Positions 55,300-64,000 of a stretch of 64,000 bases of DNA are shown in pieces. Position 1 is the stretch's first letter. Each line of letters opens with the position of its first letter. This DNA comes from Pieris napi. Its lineage: Eukaryota; Arthropoda; Insecta; Lepidoptera; Pieridae. The position numbers were made by a program, and so were the translations under genes. The notes below the pieces were generated by a model that saw nothing but the letters and a program-made list of their open reading frames with translations, searched no databases and was not told the origin of the DNA. The DNA lies in contig NC_062237.1 of the NCBI RefSeq assembly GCF_905475465.1, forward strand, positions 11,208,501 to 11,272,500, in the 5' to 3' direction.

Positions 55300-56160
55300 G
55301 AGTGGATGTGAACTTGACCACGTTTTCGAAATCTCTTCAAGGAATAAAGCTCTTCCTATATCGAAAATTGTGTTGAAATATTCAATTCTTAGGAATTATG
55401 GTGATGTATAAATGTATTTTTAACTAAGCGGCGCAACAGCGTGCGCGGCATTTTTGTAGACCTTGCTCTTAGAATAAAATTGTCTTGTGATTTTACGATA
55501 TAACATTGAATTTAACATTAAAAAACAGATTAGTAAGATGATGTTAAAACAACCATTTTAAAATATTGAAATCCGAGTCTATGTCTATTCCATATACAAT
55601 TTGAATTTGGAATCCCTTAGTGCTAATTTTACCTTATTTGTGACTGTTTTTATCTGTGCCAATGTCAAAAGTACGCGCCAATTATGCGAAACAAGTTACC
55701 GGTCAATGAACTCTGAGATTTATCGATGTGTTGTTATATATTGCAATTCAATAAGTAAAAAATAATGTCCTATTTATATAAAATTAAAAACGCACACAAA
55801 ACAAGTAAGTCCCCCAAAATAGCCTGCGATTTCCTTTGTGTAAAATTCAGAGTTATAGTCTATTATTATTATAATATTATTTATAGTCTTTGGTTTTATT
55901 GTTAGACAAATTGAATAATAACAGCTTATTATGTACAGATAAACGTATAACTTACGGTACATAGATTAAACTGTGGAAGCGACCATTATAGTGATACTAT
56001 TATACAATTTTGACAGGCAAGCTATTAATTATTATTAATAATAAAATGCTATACAAAAAATTATAACCTAATATTTTTGGTCGCCTAGAAGTTTAAAACA
56101 TTTAACTGACACGCGTTTGCTACTGATTCCTTATACTGTAGTTTAATGTTACATCAATCA
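55300..56160. other. Upstream of first exon B, nothing recognised
   Basis: Should contain the promoter of exon B if it is transcribed separately; no element I can name. Confidence 0.3.
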
Positions 56161-56169
56161 TACTTAGAA

Positions 56170-56440
56170 TTTCCACATTATGTATATCGCTCTTTAAGTC
56201 GGTAGCTCGTATCGTGGCCAGCTGATCTGGCGAGAATAATTTTCCTCCAAAATGCTCCTGCGCTTCTATTACAACAGTCTTTGACTTGATCACTCCATCT
56301 CATTGGCGATCCTGCACGCGATCCTTTGCCTTCGGTGTTGCTAATAAAGATGAGTGTGATGAGCTCCTCGTCGCCCTAATACTCGCTGTGTGGGCAAAGT
56401 ACGAAATGATGCGTTGTCGACATATGATTGATAACGAGTT
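56170..56440 (-). mobile_element. RTE-type LINE fragment, reverse-transcriptase C-terminus
   Basis: The minus frame reads GSRAGSPMRWSDQVKDCCNR, SAGAFWRKIILARSAGHDTS then YRLKERYT, equivalent to the R-RP--RW-DD…FWR--A-DR motif. Confidence 0.65.
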
Positions 56441-56549
56441 TTCATATGGAGCTGGGTAACGGTATTCTTAATATCCGCCTCCATCACCACATATCAAAAG
56501 AATCAATCGTTTGCCTTTCTCGGGCTTGTCCACGTTTCTGCTCCATATA

Positions 56550-56905
56550 GGAAGATTGAAAATACATACCTACTCCTCCGAAACGGCTCGACCGATTCTT
56601 ATGAAATTTTTTATGCATATTCAGTAAGTCTGAGAATCGACTACTATTTATAGCTACTAGCTACTATCTATCTTTCAAACCCCTATGTAACAATATCCAC
56701 CCCAAACATTTATTTATTAGACATTTTTTTTTAGTTTTTATTTTTTTATGATACAACATACAAAAATACATACAACCCCTAATTTTCACCCCTCTACGAT
56801 CAATGCTATTTTTATTATTGTAGATAGTTATTTTTATTGAACAAAAATAATGTGTCCTAGAAATAATATAAGTACATGGCAAAAAACGTTTTCCGGATCA
56901 GCTAG
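56550..56905 (+). mobile_element. Helitron-type element, 3' end present
   Basis: CTCCTCCGAAACGGCTCGAC, TATGCATATTCAGTAAGTCT, ATACAACATACAAAAATACA and a terminal TTTTCCGGATCAGCTAG before T. The order matches 38226-38690. Confidence 0.6.
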
Positions 56906-57151
56906 TATGTAAATAGAAATATATACACTAAAAGCGATAAAATACCTACATTTAGGTACAACCTTTTGCATATTAGTGAATATTCAACCAGGATTTAGAT
57001 GCATATGACGCAATGTACTTGGAATCGTTGTACCTAATCACGATTCAAATAAGCTAATATAAATAACTGGTATATGGTTAATAATTTTAAATACCGTACA
57101 TATTATAAATCGAAGTTTCTAGTTTGTAGTTCATTAAAACACTGGTAAAAA

Positions 57152-57335
57152 AAACATGGCGATTAAAAAGAGTGGCTGAAAGTTTATTGCCAGTTCTTCT
57201 CTTCCGTTCTACGCCCTTGATTTGAGAACTGGCAGTAAATGTAAAATTAGAAGCATTAATATTTATTTCTTTAATGACGAATTACAAGTGTACATTGTGT
57301 TACCTACGTGAATAAATGATTTTTGAATTTTAACA
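57152..57335 (+). mobile_element. LINE 3' UTR copy (family T)
   Basis: Nearly identical to 50203-50392 from AAACATGGCGATTAAAAAGA to AATAAATGATTTTTGAATTT, but with a shorter tail. Confidence 0.8.
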
Positions 57336-57339
57336 TTAA

Positions 57340-58400
57340 AACTACCAAACATTATTTTACGGGTTTCTCCATAAGATTCGAGAAGTTTCTTATGGTTTTA
57401 ATGAATTTAGCTGAAATATAAAAATTATATTGACGAGTCTGCGGGCAAATTTATAAGCCACACAATAGAAACTATTGATTAGTATTATTTTGTTTTCGAT
57501 AATAACTTTTATAAGACAAACTTCCTTCTAGCTAAATATTTTGGTGATAAAAACTTACGGCGGCTAAATTGTGAGCGTGTTTTTTGCCATAGTAACGGTA
57601 TTTTTTTAATAATAAAAGGGAATAATTATGATCGGAATTTCCTCTGACCTTCGCTTATAAACTGATTGTTCACAAGAAATAATTAATGTACCTTATATTT
57701 TTAATAAGGAAAACTATATATTTTGTGAACAATTACAATTATTTTACATAATGCTTTTAATTGGATATTCTGTATGTTGTTGTTGATATTAGATTAGATA
57801 CATTTAAATCCTCAGTATTAATCATTATTTCTTAAGCCTATAATAATTATCAAAATTATAATAATAATATATCGCTAGTCCCCCACTAGGGAGTCCCTGT
57901 GTTATGGGTATGTAGATAAAAATTAGTCAGTGGTACATGTTTTTAGAGAAAAAGTAGGTTTAGTGGTACAACTAATCAATCACAAGTCTTATAATATGCG
58001 TGAATGTGTGAGTGTGTGAATGGGTGTTTGTGCGCATGTATTTGAGCGTGTAGCTAAGAGTTGTTATAAGCCTGCTGTATATAGTCTATATATAGTCCAT
58101 TTATACATTAAATTAGCATGTTACTAGAATTCGTACAAAAAGTTATTTTTTTCGAAACCCTTAACTCTTGCAACTACTGTAAATAGTGGCCAACCAATTG
58201 GCTATCATTTCCAACGTTAATCCCATTTGATTTAAATATTAATTGTTATTTCTATGTAAATGCTTGGCACATCTTACGGGTTGCCCTCGTAAAAAAATTG
58301 TAAATTGTTACTTTTATGAGGAGAATTGGCTGGAAACCCAGGAAATTCTAAGCTGGGAAGTGATTAATATTGTTTATATACATTATTGAGTAAATTATTA
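57340..58400. other. Between first exons B and C, unassigned
   Basis: AT-rich; a loose TGTGTGAG/GTGTTTG-rich stretch at 58000-58050. No exon seen. Confidence 0.3.
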
Positions 58401-58403
58401 TTG

Positions 58404-58859
58404 TATATCTCGGATTTAGTGCCCGGTCCTTTAGGGGGCTTACGTAGTGACAGATCCAATAGGAAGTAGCCGTTTCGGAGAACCAAAGCATTAATGTGTA
58501 GTGGAACTTCAGCCGCATATATCTCGGATTTAGTGCCCGGTCCTTTAGGGGGCTTACGTAGTAACAGGTCCAATATGAAGTAGCCGTTTCGGGGAACCAA
58601 AGCATTAATGTGTAGTGGAACTTCAGCCGCATATATCTCGGATTTAGTGCCCGGTCCTTTAGGGGGCTTACGTAGTAACAGGTCCAATATGAAGTAGCCG
58701 TTTCGGGGAACCAAAGCATTAATGTGTAGTGGAACTTCAGCCGCATATATCTCGGATTTAGTGCCCGGTCCTTTAGGGGGCTTACGTAGTAACAGGTCCA
58801 ATATGAAGAAGCCGTTTCGGGGAACCAAAGCATTAATGTGTAGTGGAACTTCAGCCGCA
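58404..58859. repeat. Tandem array, four 114-bp units
   Basis: CTCGG recurs at 58409, 58523, 58637 and 58751, exactly 114 apart. Units 2-4 are nearly identical; unit 1 differs at several sites. Because 114 is divisible by three, two minus-strand frames stay open through all units; one encodes a 38-residue unit containing KPPKGPGTKSEIY. I do not call it a gene: no start context, splice sites or recognised domain. Confidence 0.95.
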
Positions 58860-58924
58860 GCCCATGTGCACAGTTCCACAAAATCTGAACTTAGTCTATG
58901 GATAACTCCACTCCACATATTTGG

Positions 58925-59105
58925 TTATAAAATAAATAAATAAATCATTTAATCACATAGGTAACATAATGTACACTTATGACTTGTCAGTAAAGAAATA
59001 CATATTAATGCTTCTAATTTTACATTTACTGCCAGTTCTCAAATGAAGGGCGTAAAACGGGAGAGAAGAACTGGCAATTAACTCTCCACCACTCTTTTTA
59101 ATCGC
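58925..59105 (-). mobile_element. LINE 3' UTR copy (family T)
   Basis: Complement of family T: ATTTACTGCCAGTTCTCAAA, GAAGAACTGGCAATTAACTC and CACTCTTTTTAATCGC. Confidence 0.75.
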
Positions 59106-59707
59106 TATTTTTTTGTTTTACAAAATGTTTGTAAGGAGCTGCAACCATTACACCATGTCCCATGTGACATGTTAAGTAATTAATAATAAAACATACATTA
59201 AAAACAAAAATTTGTCCTCTATCAGCAGAAGGCATGGTGAAATAGGAGCACGCACTTACATTCTCATGGGAACAACACGAAAACACATAGTCGAAATAAC
59301 CAACATCACCGCATACACGAATTCAAGTACGATCAGTCACCACAAGCAGCACCCGTTCTCAAGCATGACGCATGGCCAGCCATCGGCCCCCTCCAGAGAG
59401 ACAACCCGACGCATGGACGCCGCCACAAGCAATGGCATTTAAGCGAGCATGACGATCCTTGAAATGTGAACTTGGCTACATGAGATAATAATAATAATAC
59501 TACTTATTCTGAAACAACTTGATACCACATGGATCACGGTTTGTTCCCACTTTACATTAAAACGTTGTTGTGAGCGTACTACGGTATTAGTAAAAACGTC
59601 AGATAGTGGCAGACTCGCAAATTCCCTGGAGCACCTTGAAACGACTGCCAGTTATGCCAACAAAAAGCAACAACTGAAGGGCTACGGGTGAGAGGTGTAG
59701 AGAGTGC

Positions 59708-59902
59708 TGCCTTGCGATTCTGTAACTCACTTTTCGAACTGGCACAGCGGTTTCCGCAGCGGCGGTCAAACAATAAACTATAAGCTCCCTCCTTATCAGA
59801 ATGCCAAATCGTAAAATTACTGCTTCACGACTGATTTGAGCGCGACCGCCGCTGCGAAAACCGCTGTGTGAGTTCGACAAGTGGGTTACAGAATCGCAAG
59901 GC
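59708..59902. mobile_element. MITE family Q copy
   Basis: Ends GCCTTGCGATTCTGTAACTC and CAGAATCGCAAGGC are inverted; inner GCAGCGGCGG and CCGCCGCTGC also pair. Confidence 0.7.
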
Positions 59903-60369
59903 TGGTCTCGCAATTCACAATAGCGGTCTTATAGAAAACCGCGAACCAAAGCGGGTTTTCCCAATATTACGCGATTACTCACGGCCACTCGCGTATACAT
60001 CATTGGGAAAGGATATGAATCTATTGTATCTTAATATATTATTATTTTCTATTTTTCAAAGGCAAAGTCGCGCACATGGAAAAGTCCAATAATTATAATC
60101 CGGAAATTGACACTCCTTAATAGTTTCATAGTTCGCAAGGGAAATGGCTAACGAAATTCTATCAGAATTTTACCAACCTCTTTTCTATATTAATCAATTA
60201 ACTTTCGTACAATTCCCATTGGTATAACGTTCCTACAAATAATTACTGACTAAACCTGGCTTCACAGTTCATATATTCCTGTGCTTCAGATATATTTGTA
60301 TATATATACTAGCGAATCCGACCGACGTTGTCCTGTACACACGTCTTACAAAAAATCTAAAATCATTCT

Positions 60370-60470
60370 CGACTCCACTTGAACAAAAAAATTCATCAAA
60401 ATCTGTCCAGCCGTTTAGGAGTTTTATTTAGAGAATTAAGAACACATGCACAGAAGATTTATATATACCA
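60370..60470 (+). mobile_element. Retroelement 3' end, copy
   Basis: AATCTGTCCAGCCGTTTAGG, GAACACATGCACAGAAG and a TATATA tail, the frequent 3' end type. Confidence 0.45.
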
Positions 60471-60494
60471 GCTGTTTATTGTATAGATAAATAA

Positions 60495-60645
60495 CCTAGA
60501 TACCGACTGCAGCGTCATCTGCCGTGCTGATTTATGCAAATCATCTCATCCAAACGCATATAAAAAGCAATTCAAATCGGTCCAGCCGTTTAAGAATAGT
60601 ACAAAGACATACACACGTACAGTAGAGTTATATATATATAAAGGT
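60495..60645 (+). mobile_element. Retroelement 3' end, copy of the 42250 family
   Basis: ACCGACTGCAGCGTCATCTG, AATCGGTCCAGCCGTTTAAG, ACATACACACGTACAGTAG and TATATATATAAAGG. Confidence 0.55.
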
Positions 60646-60654
60646 AAATTTTTA

Positions 60655-60785
60655 TGTAATACCGGGGCGGGAGGCTCATCTGATGTTATGTGATACTGCT
60701 GCCCATGGACACTAACATTGTCAGATTGCGAGCAAGTGCGTTGCCGGCCTTTCAAGAATTGGTACGCCCTTTTTTGAAGGAAAAA
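60655..60785 (+). repeat. Repeat family A copy, partial
   Basis: GGGGCGGGAGGCTCATCTGA, TTATGTGATACTGCTGCCC, GCAAGTGCGTTGCCGGCCTT and GAATTGGTACGCCCTTTTTT. Confidence 0.65.
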
Positions 60786-60824
60786 AATACATTTACAAGC
60801 AAGTTTATTAAGCATTTACGATGT

Positions 60825-61080
60825 TTTCTATATTCCCATACAAAATATTCGTAATAATATTTAAAGGCAATTTGAACTTTAATACCATATCATAAAGTTC
60901 AAGTGTTAGTGGAGGGGTTCCGGGAAGGTAAATTTTTATTTTTTGACATAATGTATTTGTTGTCTTATCAACTTTCTTTTTTTATCTTACTAGCTAGACC
61001 GGTGTCCCGAATAGCAGATAAGTATTTAAAAAAATAAAGAATCGACTGTTAGGCGGTACGATGTTTGCCAGGCCAGATAG
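60825..61080 (-). mobile_element. Retroelement copy, same family as 26176-26602
   Basis: The complement contains GTACCGCCTAACAGTCGATT, GCTATTCGGGACACCGGTCT, GGAACCCCTCCACTAACACT and TTACGAATATTTTGTATGGG in the same order; it is truncated before the 3' end. Confidence 0.7.
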
Positions 61081-61420
61081 TTATATAATAAATCAATAAA
61101 AACTAAATAATAATACCCCATTATAATTGATTAATATCAGAACTATCCATTATTTCGTACAAAATTAATGGGAGCTACATCAAATACGAATATAATTGCC
61201 AGTTTTGATTAATTTCATGTCTGTTTGTATTAGTTATTCACTCATTTGAAATGTACGTCATTTGTTTCTTGTATATGTGAGTTATATATCTATTATATGT
61301 TAAATATTATTTTGGGATTTTAAGTGTAGTTGTATAACAAGGTACATTTTGGACGCCAAAACGATAGACTTTAAAAAAAATATTGGTTGTTTGTAAAGTA
61401 GGTTTACGATCGAGATGTTT

Positions 61421-61745
61421 ACGTGATAACGTCTTATTGGTGATATAAGTTTTTGGGAAGTAAGGAATTAATGAAGATAACAATTTTTTCAAATTTTATA
61501 AATCTATCGTTTTATTCACACTTTTGATGATAAATTTCGGGTGTAAAATGACAAGTTTACTTATTCGACTATGATATACATTTTTCTTCATACATTCACG
61601 GAATGACTGGCAGCGCTCGAGATGAGACGGGAGATCAGTCCGTCTCTCTCTCGTTATACCTGCGATCGCGCTCGTGAGGTTTTGGTGTGACACAAGTTTC
61701 TGAACATGTCACCCGACTAAAACGATTTTAAAGACGTTATCACGT
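61421..61745. mobile_element. Foldback element with ACGTGATAACGTCTTA ends
   Basis: Left ACGTGATAACGTCTTA and right TAAAGACGTTATCACGT are inverted; the centre holds a GC-richer GAGACGGGAGATCAGTCCGT block. Confidence 0.55.
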
Positions 61746-61834
61746 CAAAAAGGCTAATACATCAATTGTAAGCAATTGCCTCTAGTTTTGTATTAACTGT
61801 TTATAACATAAATGAGTCAGAAATGAGATAAAAT

Positions 61835-62125
61835 AAATCAGTAGCGCTATAACCTCTTTACGTCTGGGCCTCAGATTTCTGAATCTGTTTCATGATAATT
61901 TTTCAATCTAATAGGCAAGTAGGTGATCAGCCTTCTGTGCCTCACACACGCCGGCGACTTTTTTGGGTCCTCACGATGACATCTCGGTTTGTCACGATGT
62001 TTTCCTTCACCGTTCGAGCGAATGTTAAATGCGCAGATAGAAAGTTCATTGGTGCACAGCCTGGGATCGAACCTACGACCTTAGGGATGAGAGCACGCTG
62101 AAGCCACTAGGCCAACATTGCTCTC
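61835..62125 (-). mobile_element. tRNA-derived SINE (family S), near full length
   Basis: The complement has GTTGGCCTAGTGGCTTCAGC and GTAGGTTCGATCCCAGG, the full body and a GCGCTACTGATTTATTTT end. Confidence 0.85.
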
Positions 62126-62577
62126 AGAAGAGAAAGAAGAATGAGATATTATTAAAAAAACTGCTTTAAGGCGTGATTTTTCTGATATGACGACGCGAGC
62201 GGCAAAAGTCCCAACTCCCAGAAGACATTACAGGTAAGTTTTCAAACCAATGACTGTTCTAATATTACTAACACAATTATTGGTTGTTGAGTTAAAGTAT
62301 CTTGAGGTCAAACAGATTTTGTATTAATATCTAAAATTTAAGATTTAAAGAAGTTGTAGAGGTCCTTTACATTAATACTAGAATCATTTATTATCCTAAG
62401 TCGATGACGATGACGGATTACCATTTCGCATATTTCTTTGTGAAATGTCACTTAAAGACTATTTTAGTAATAAACATAGATAATAATAATAAGAAGATAA
62501 GATTGTTTTTTATTTTAAAAGTGTTCCTAATATTAATAAACAGAACTTGCGTCAAAATACTATCTACTATCACTTAC

Positions 62578-62961
62578 CGTTTGCAGGAAGAAATCATTGT
62601 TTTCTATATGTTTTCTTGTACAAGCTATGCCGAAAATCACTTGAAATTTATTTGATATATTGACGAGCTCTACCGATTCTTTAAGAAAATATATCGCCTG
62701 CGGATAATTCAAGAGCAAATCACCATTCTCAATCAGCTCCACACAACCTATTCTTCTTAATATCTTTTGTAATCCCATCCCAAAAGGGCAGCATTTGCTA
62801 ATACATTTATCACTACAGATAGTCGCATTTCTTATATTCAATCTGGTTAAAACCTGATTTGAACTAACTGAAGACAAAGAAAAAATTAAAGTTATGAATA
62901 TCACAAAAGGCACCATTACTAACGAGGAATTGGTAGACACTGAATGCTCAAAATTGCACAT
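62578..62961 (-). CDS. Mth-like receptor first exon C: signal peptide and N-terminal ectodomain
   Basis: An ATG at 62961 and a second at 62916 (residue 16, MVPFVIFITLIFSLSSVSS) can both start the protein; the second gives a classical signal peptide. Then RLNIRNATICSDKCISKCCP (the Methuselah KCCP block) with FGMG and IGCVELIENG, then FGIACTRKHIENNDFFLQT. It ends at a phase-0 donor ACG|GTAAGT. Joined to exon 2 at 24440 it reads FFLQT|DGKLYVE. From the first ATG it is 128 codons and the combined protein 506 aa. It lies just downstream of the last exon of the neighbouring minus-strand gene. Confidence 0.8.
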
Positions 62962-63643
62962 TGTTCATAATATAATGAACAGCGTGATCCTCAAGGGAAT
63001 AAAAGAACGTTTCAATTAAAAAAAATTAATACTGTTAAAATTCAACAATACAAAACATACAATACAATCTATACAGGTAAATAAAAATATACAATAGCAT
63101 TAATAAATAAGTGGAAGAAATCATAATTAATTATGATATAGTTAAAATGCATTATAAAAATTTTGTGCTAGTTAAAATTGTCATGAATCTACTTATCAGA
63201 TATGGCATACACATTCTTATTAGCAATTTATACAAAGGTAACCTTCGAAAACGTTTTCGGTTCGCGAAAATATCAAATAGTTTATTAATTATAGAAAATT
63301 ATTTGGTTTCAGATTCATTAGTGTTGCAAATCCTGGACTAGGCAGTGCTATTATTTAGTATATCCGTTTTTTAAATGAATCCTTAAGTCATGTTTATTCC
63401 GTTGCTACAATATACTCAATCATCAACGTACAGAAATCCTCGGAGCATTGAGGTCGCTTCGTTACGCCTGTGTAATGCCCAGGAGACTTCTGTGCTTCTG
63501 GAAGGAGCTAGGCTGGCTTTAGCCAGGACTTTACGCACAACGGAGCTAGTGAGAGTTTAAGTGCGAAAATTGAGTCCACCAACCTTTAACTTCAATCGAA
63601 CACTAGGAGATCTAAGTACATTTACAATACTTACAAACTAATT
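62962..63643. other. Gap between exon C and the next gene; promoter of exon C expected
   Basis: About 680 bases, AT-rich except for a GC-richer block at 63430-63560 (AGGAGACTTCTGTGCTTCTG and neighbours) that may be a retroelement scrap. Any promoter of first exon C and the 3' UTR of the upstream gene must share this space. Confidence 0.35.
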
Positions 63644-64000
63644 TTATATCTCTACAGCATCTGGGAACACATGGTCTAAGTATCTTTGATCACAAAAACT
63701 TTGCAAAGGTTTCGGTCTATCAGTCCTTATTGACTGCCGGGAATTGTTCACGCTATTTCTATCAAACCTCAATGCAATTTCCTTAACTTTACCTGGTTTC
63801 GGCATACAATCTATATCGATATTCTTATGTTGTACTTCATGTGACTCAGTCAAATCTTCAACGCAGCGTTCCTTTTCACTATATCTTATATCTTTTTTCA
63901 ATTGTGAATCTGGTTCATTTGTTTCAATTTGTACATTAATATTTTTCCTTCCTGTTGTATTCTTTTCATAAATACTTTGTTTACTCTTACGTAATTTATT
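63644..64000 (-). CDS. Unidentified protein, last coding exon, cut by the window edge
   Basis: A minus-strand frame is open from the edge to TAA at 63644-63646, 119 codons including the stop. Composition is hydrophilic and charged (QIETNEPDSQLKKDIRYSEK, KPGKVKEIALRFDRNSV) and the end reads DQRYLDHVFPDAVEI. It looks like the disordered C-terminus of a cytoplasmic or nuclear protein. No domain is recognised and I give no function. No intron boundary is visible before the edge. Confidence 0.55.
   Translation of the reverse strand, partial: NKLRKSKQSIYEKNTTGRKNINVQIETNEPDSQLKKDIRYSEKERCVEDLTESHEVQHKNIDIDCMPKPGKVKEIALRFDRNSVNNSRQSIRTDRPKPLQSFCDQRYLDHVFPDAVEI

Noticed and set aside
58348..58918. 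Two long overlapping minus-strand open frames (177 and 184 codons)
   Set aside because: They exist only because a 114-bp tandem repeat has a period divisible by three; two frames open at once and no start, splice or domain evidence.
54772..62961. Exons B and C as two separate complete receptor genes
   Set aside because: No second ectodomain exon or TM exons were found between them and exon A, although such exons (60-64 codons) would be easy to see; shared downstream exons fit better.
1..64000. CRISPR array, bacterial operons, rRNA genes
   Set aside because: Introns, SINEs and eukaryotic transposons throughout; no regularly spaced short repeats with unique spacers and no rRNA-like sequence seen.

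Overview
The window looks like nuclear DNA of a lepidopteran insect. It is AT-rich, has GT-AG introns in every gene model, is crowded with short 5'-truncated retroelements, tRNA-derived SINEs and MITEs, and carries Helitron tails and a piggyBac-type element of kinds familiar from moths and butterflies. This assignment rests on sequence character and remembered families, not on a database search.

Genes. (1) At 1502-4492 (+) lies a BEN-domain protein gene with at least three coding exons. Its long last exon carries one in-frame stop and one frame change ahead of an apparently intact C-terminal BEN domain. (2) At 7359-8193 (+) are the last two coding exons (TM6-TM7 and cytoplasmic tail) of a Methuselah-like class B GPCR; the rest of that gene is not visible. 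(3) From 12437 upward on the minus strand is a complete Methuselah-like GPCR of eight coding exons (model 511 aa, first exon at 37016-37414), with every junction phase-consistent. (4) At 63644-64000 (-) is the last coding exon of an unidentified gene that enters from the right edge.

Main observation. Two more exons, at 54772-55200 and 62578-62961 (-), also encode a signal peptide plus the N-terminal half of a Methuselah-type ectodomain. Like the exon at 37016-37414, each ends at a phase-0 GTAAGT donor. I find only one set of downstream exons (second ectodomain half plus seven helices, 24440 down to 12437), and its first acceptor is phase 0. The layout therefore suggests one receptor locus with three alternative promoters and first exons: a variable ectodomain on a constant seven-helix body. 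This is inferred from sequence only.

The rest is repeat-rich intergenic and intronic DNA. It includes an internally deleted piggyBac element with intact ends and TTAA duplications (46942-48240), a PIF/Harbinger derivative holding scraps of both of its genes (25278-25938), a hAT-type element with an 8-bp duplication (39458-40013), a 163-bp MITE whose empty site can be read from a second copy of the host repeat, remnants of several LINE types, many SINE copies, and a four-copy 114-bp tandem array (58404-58859).
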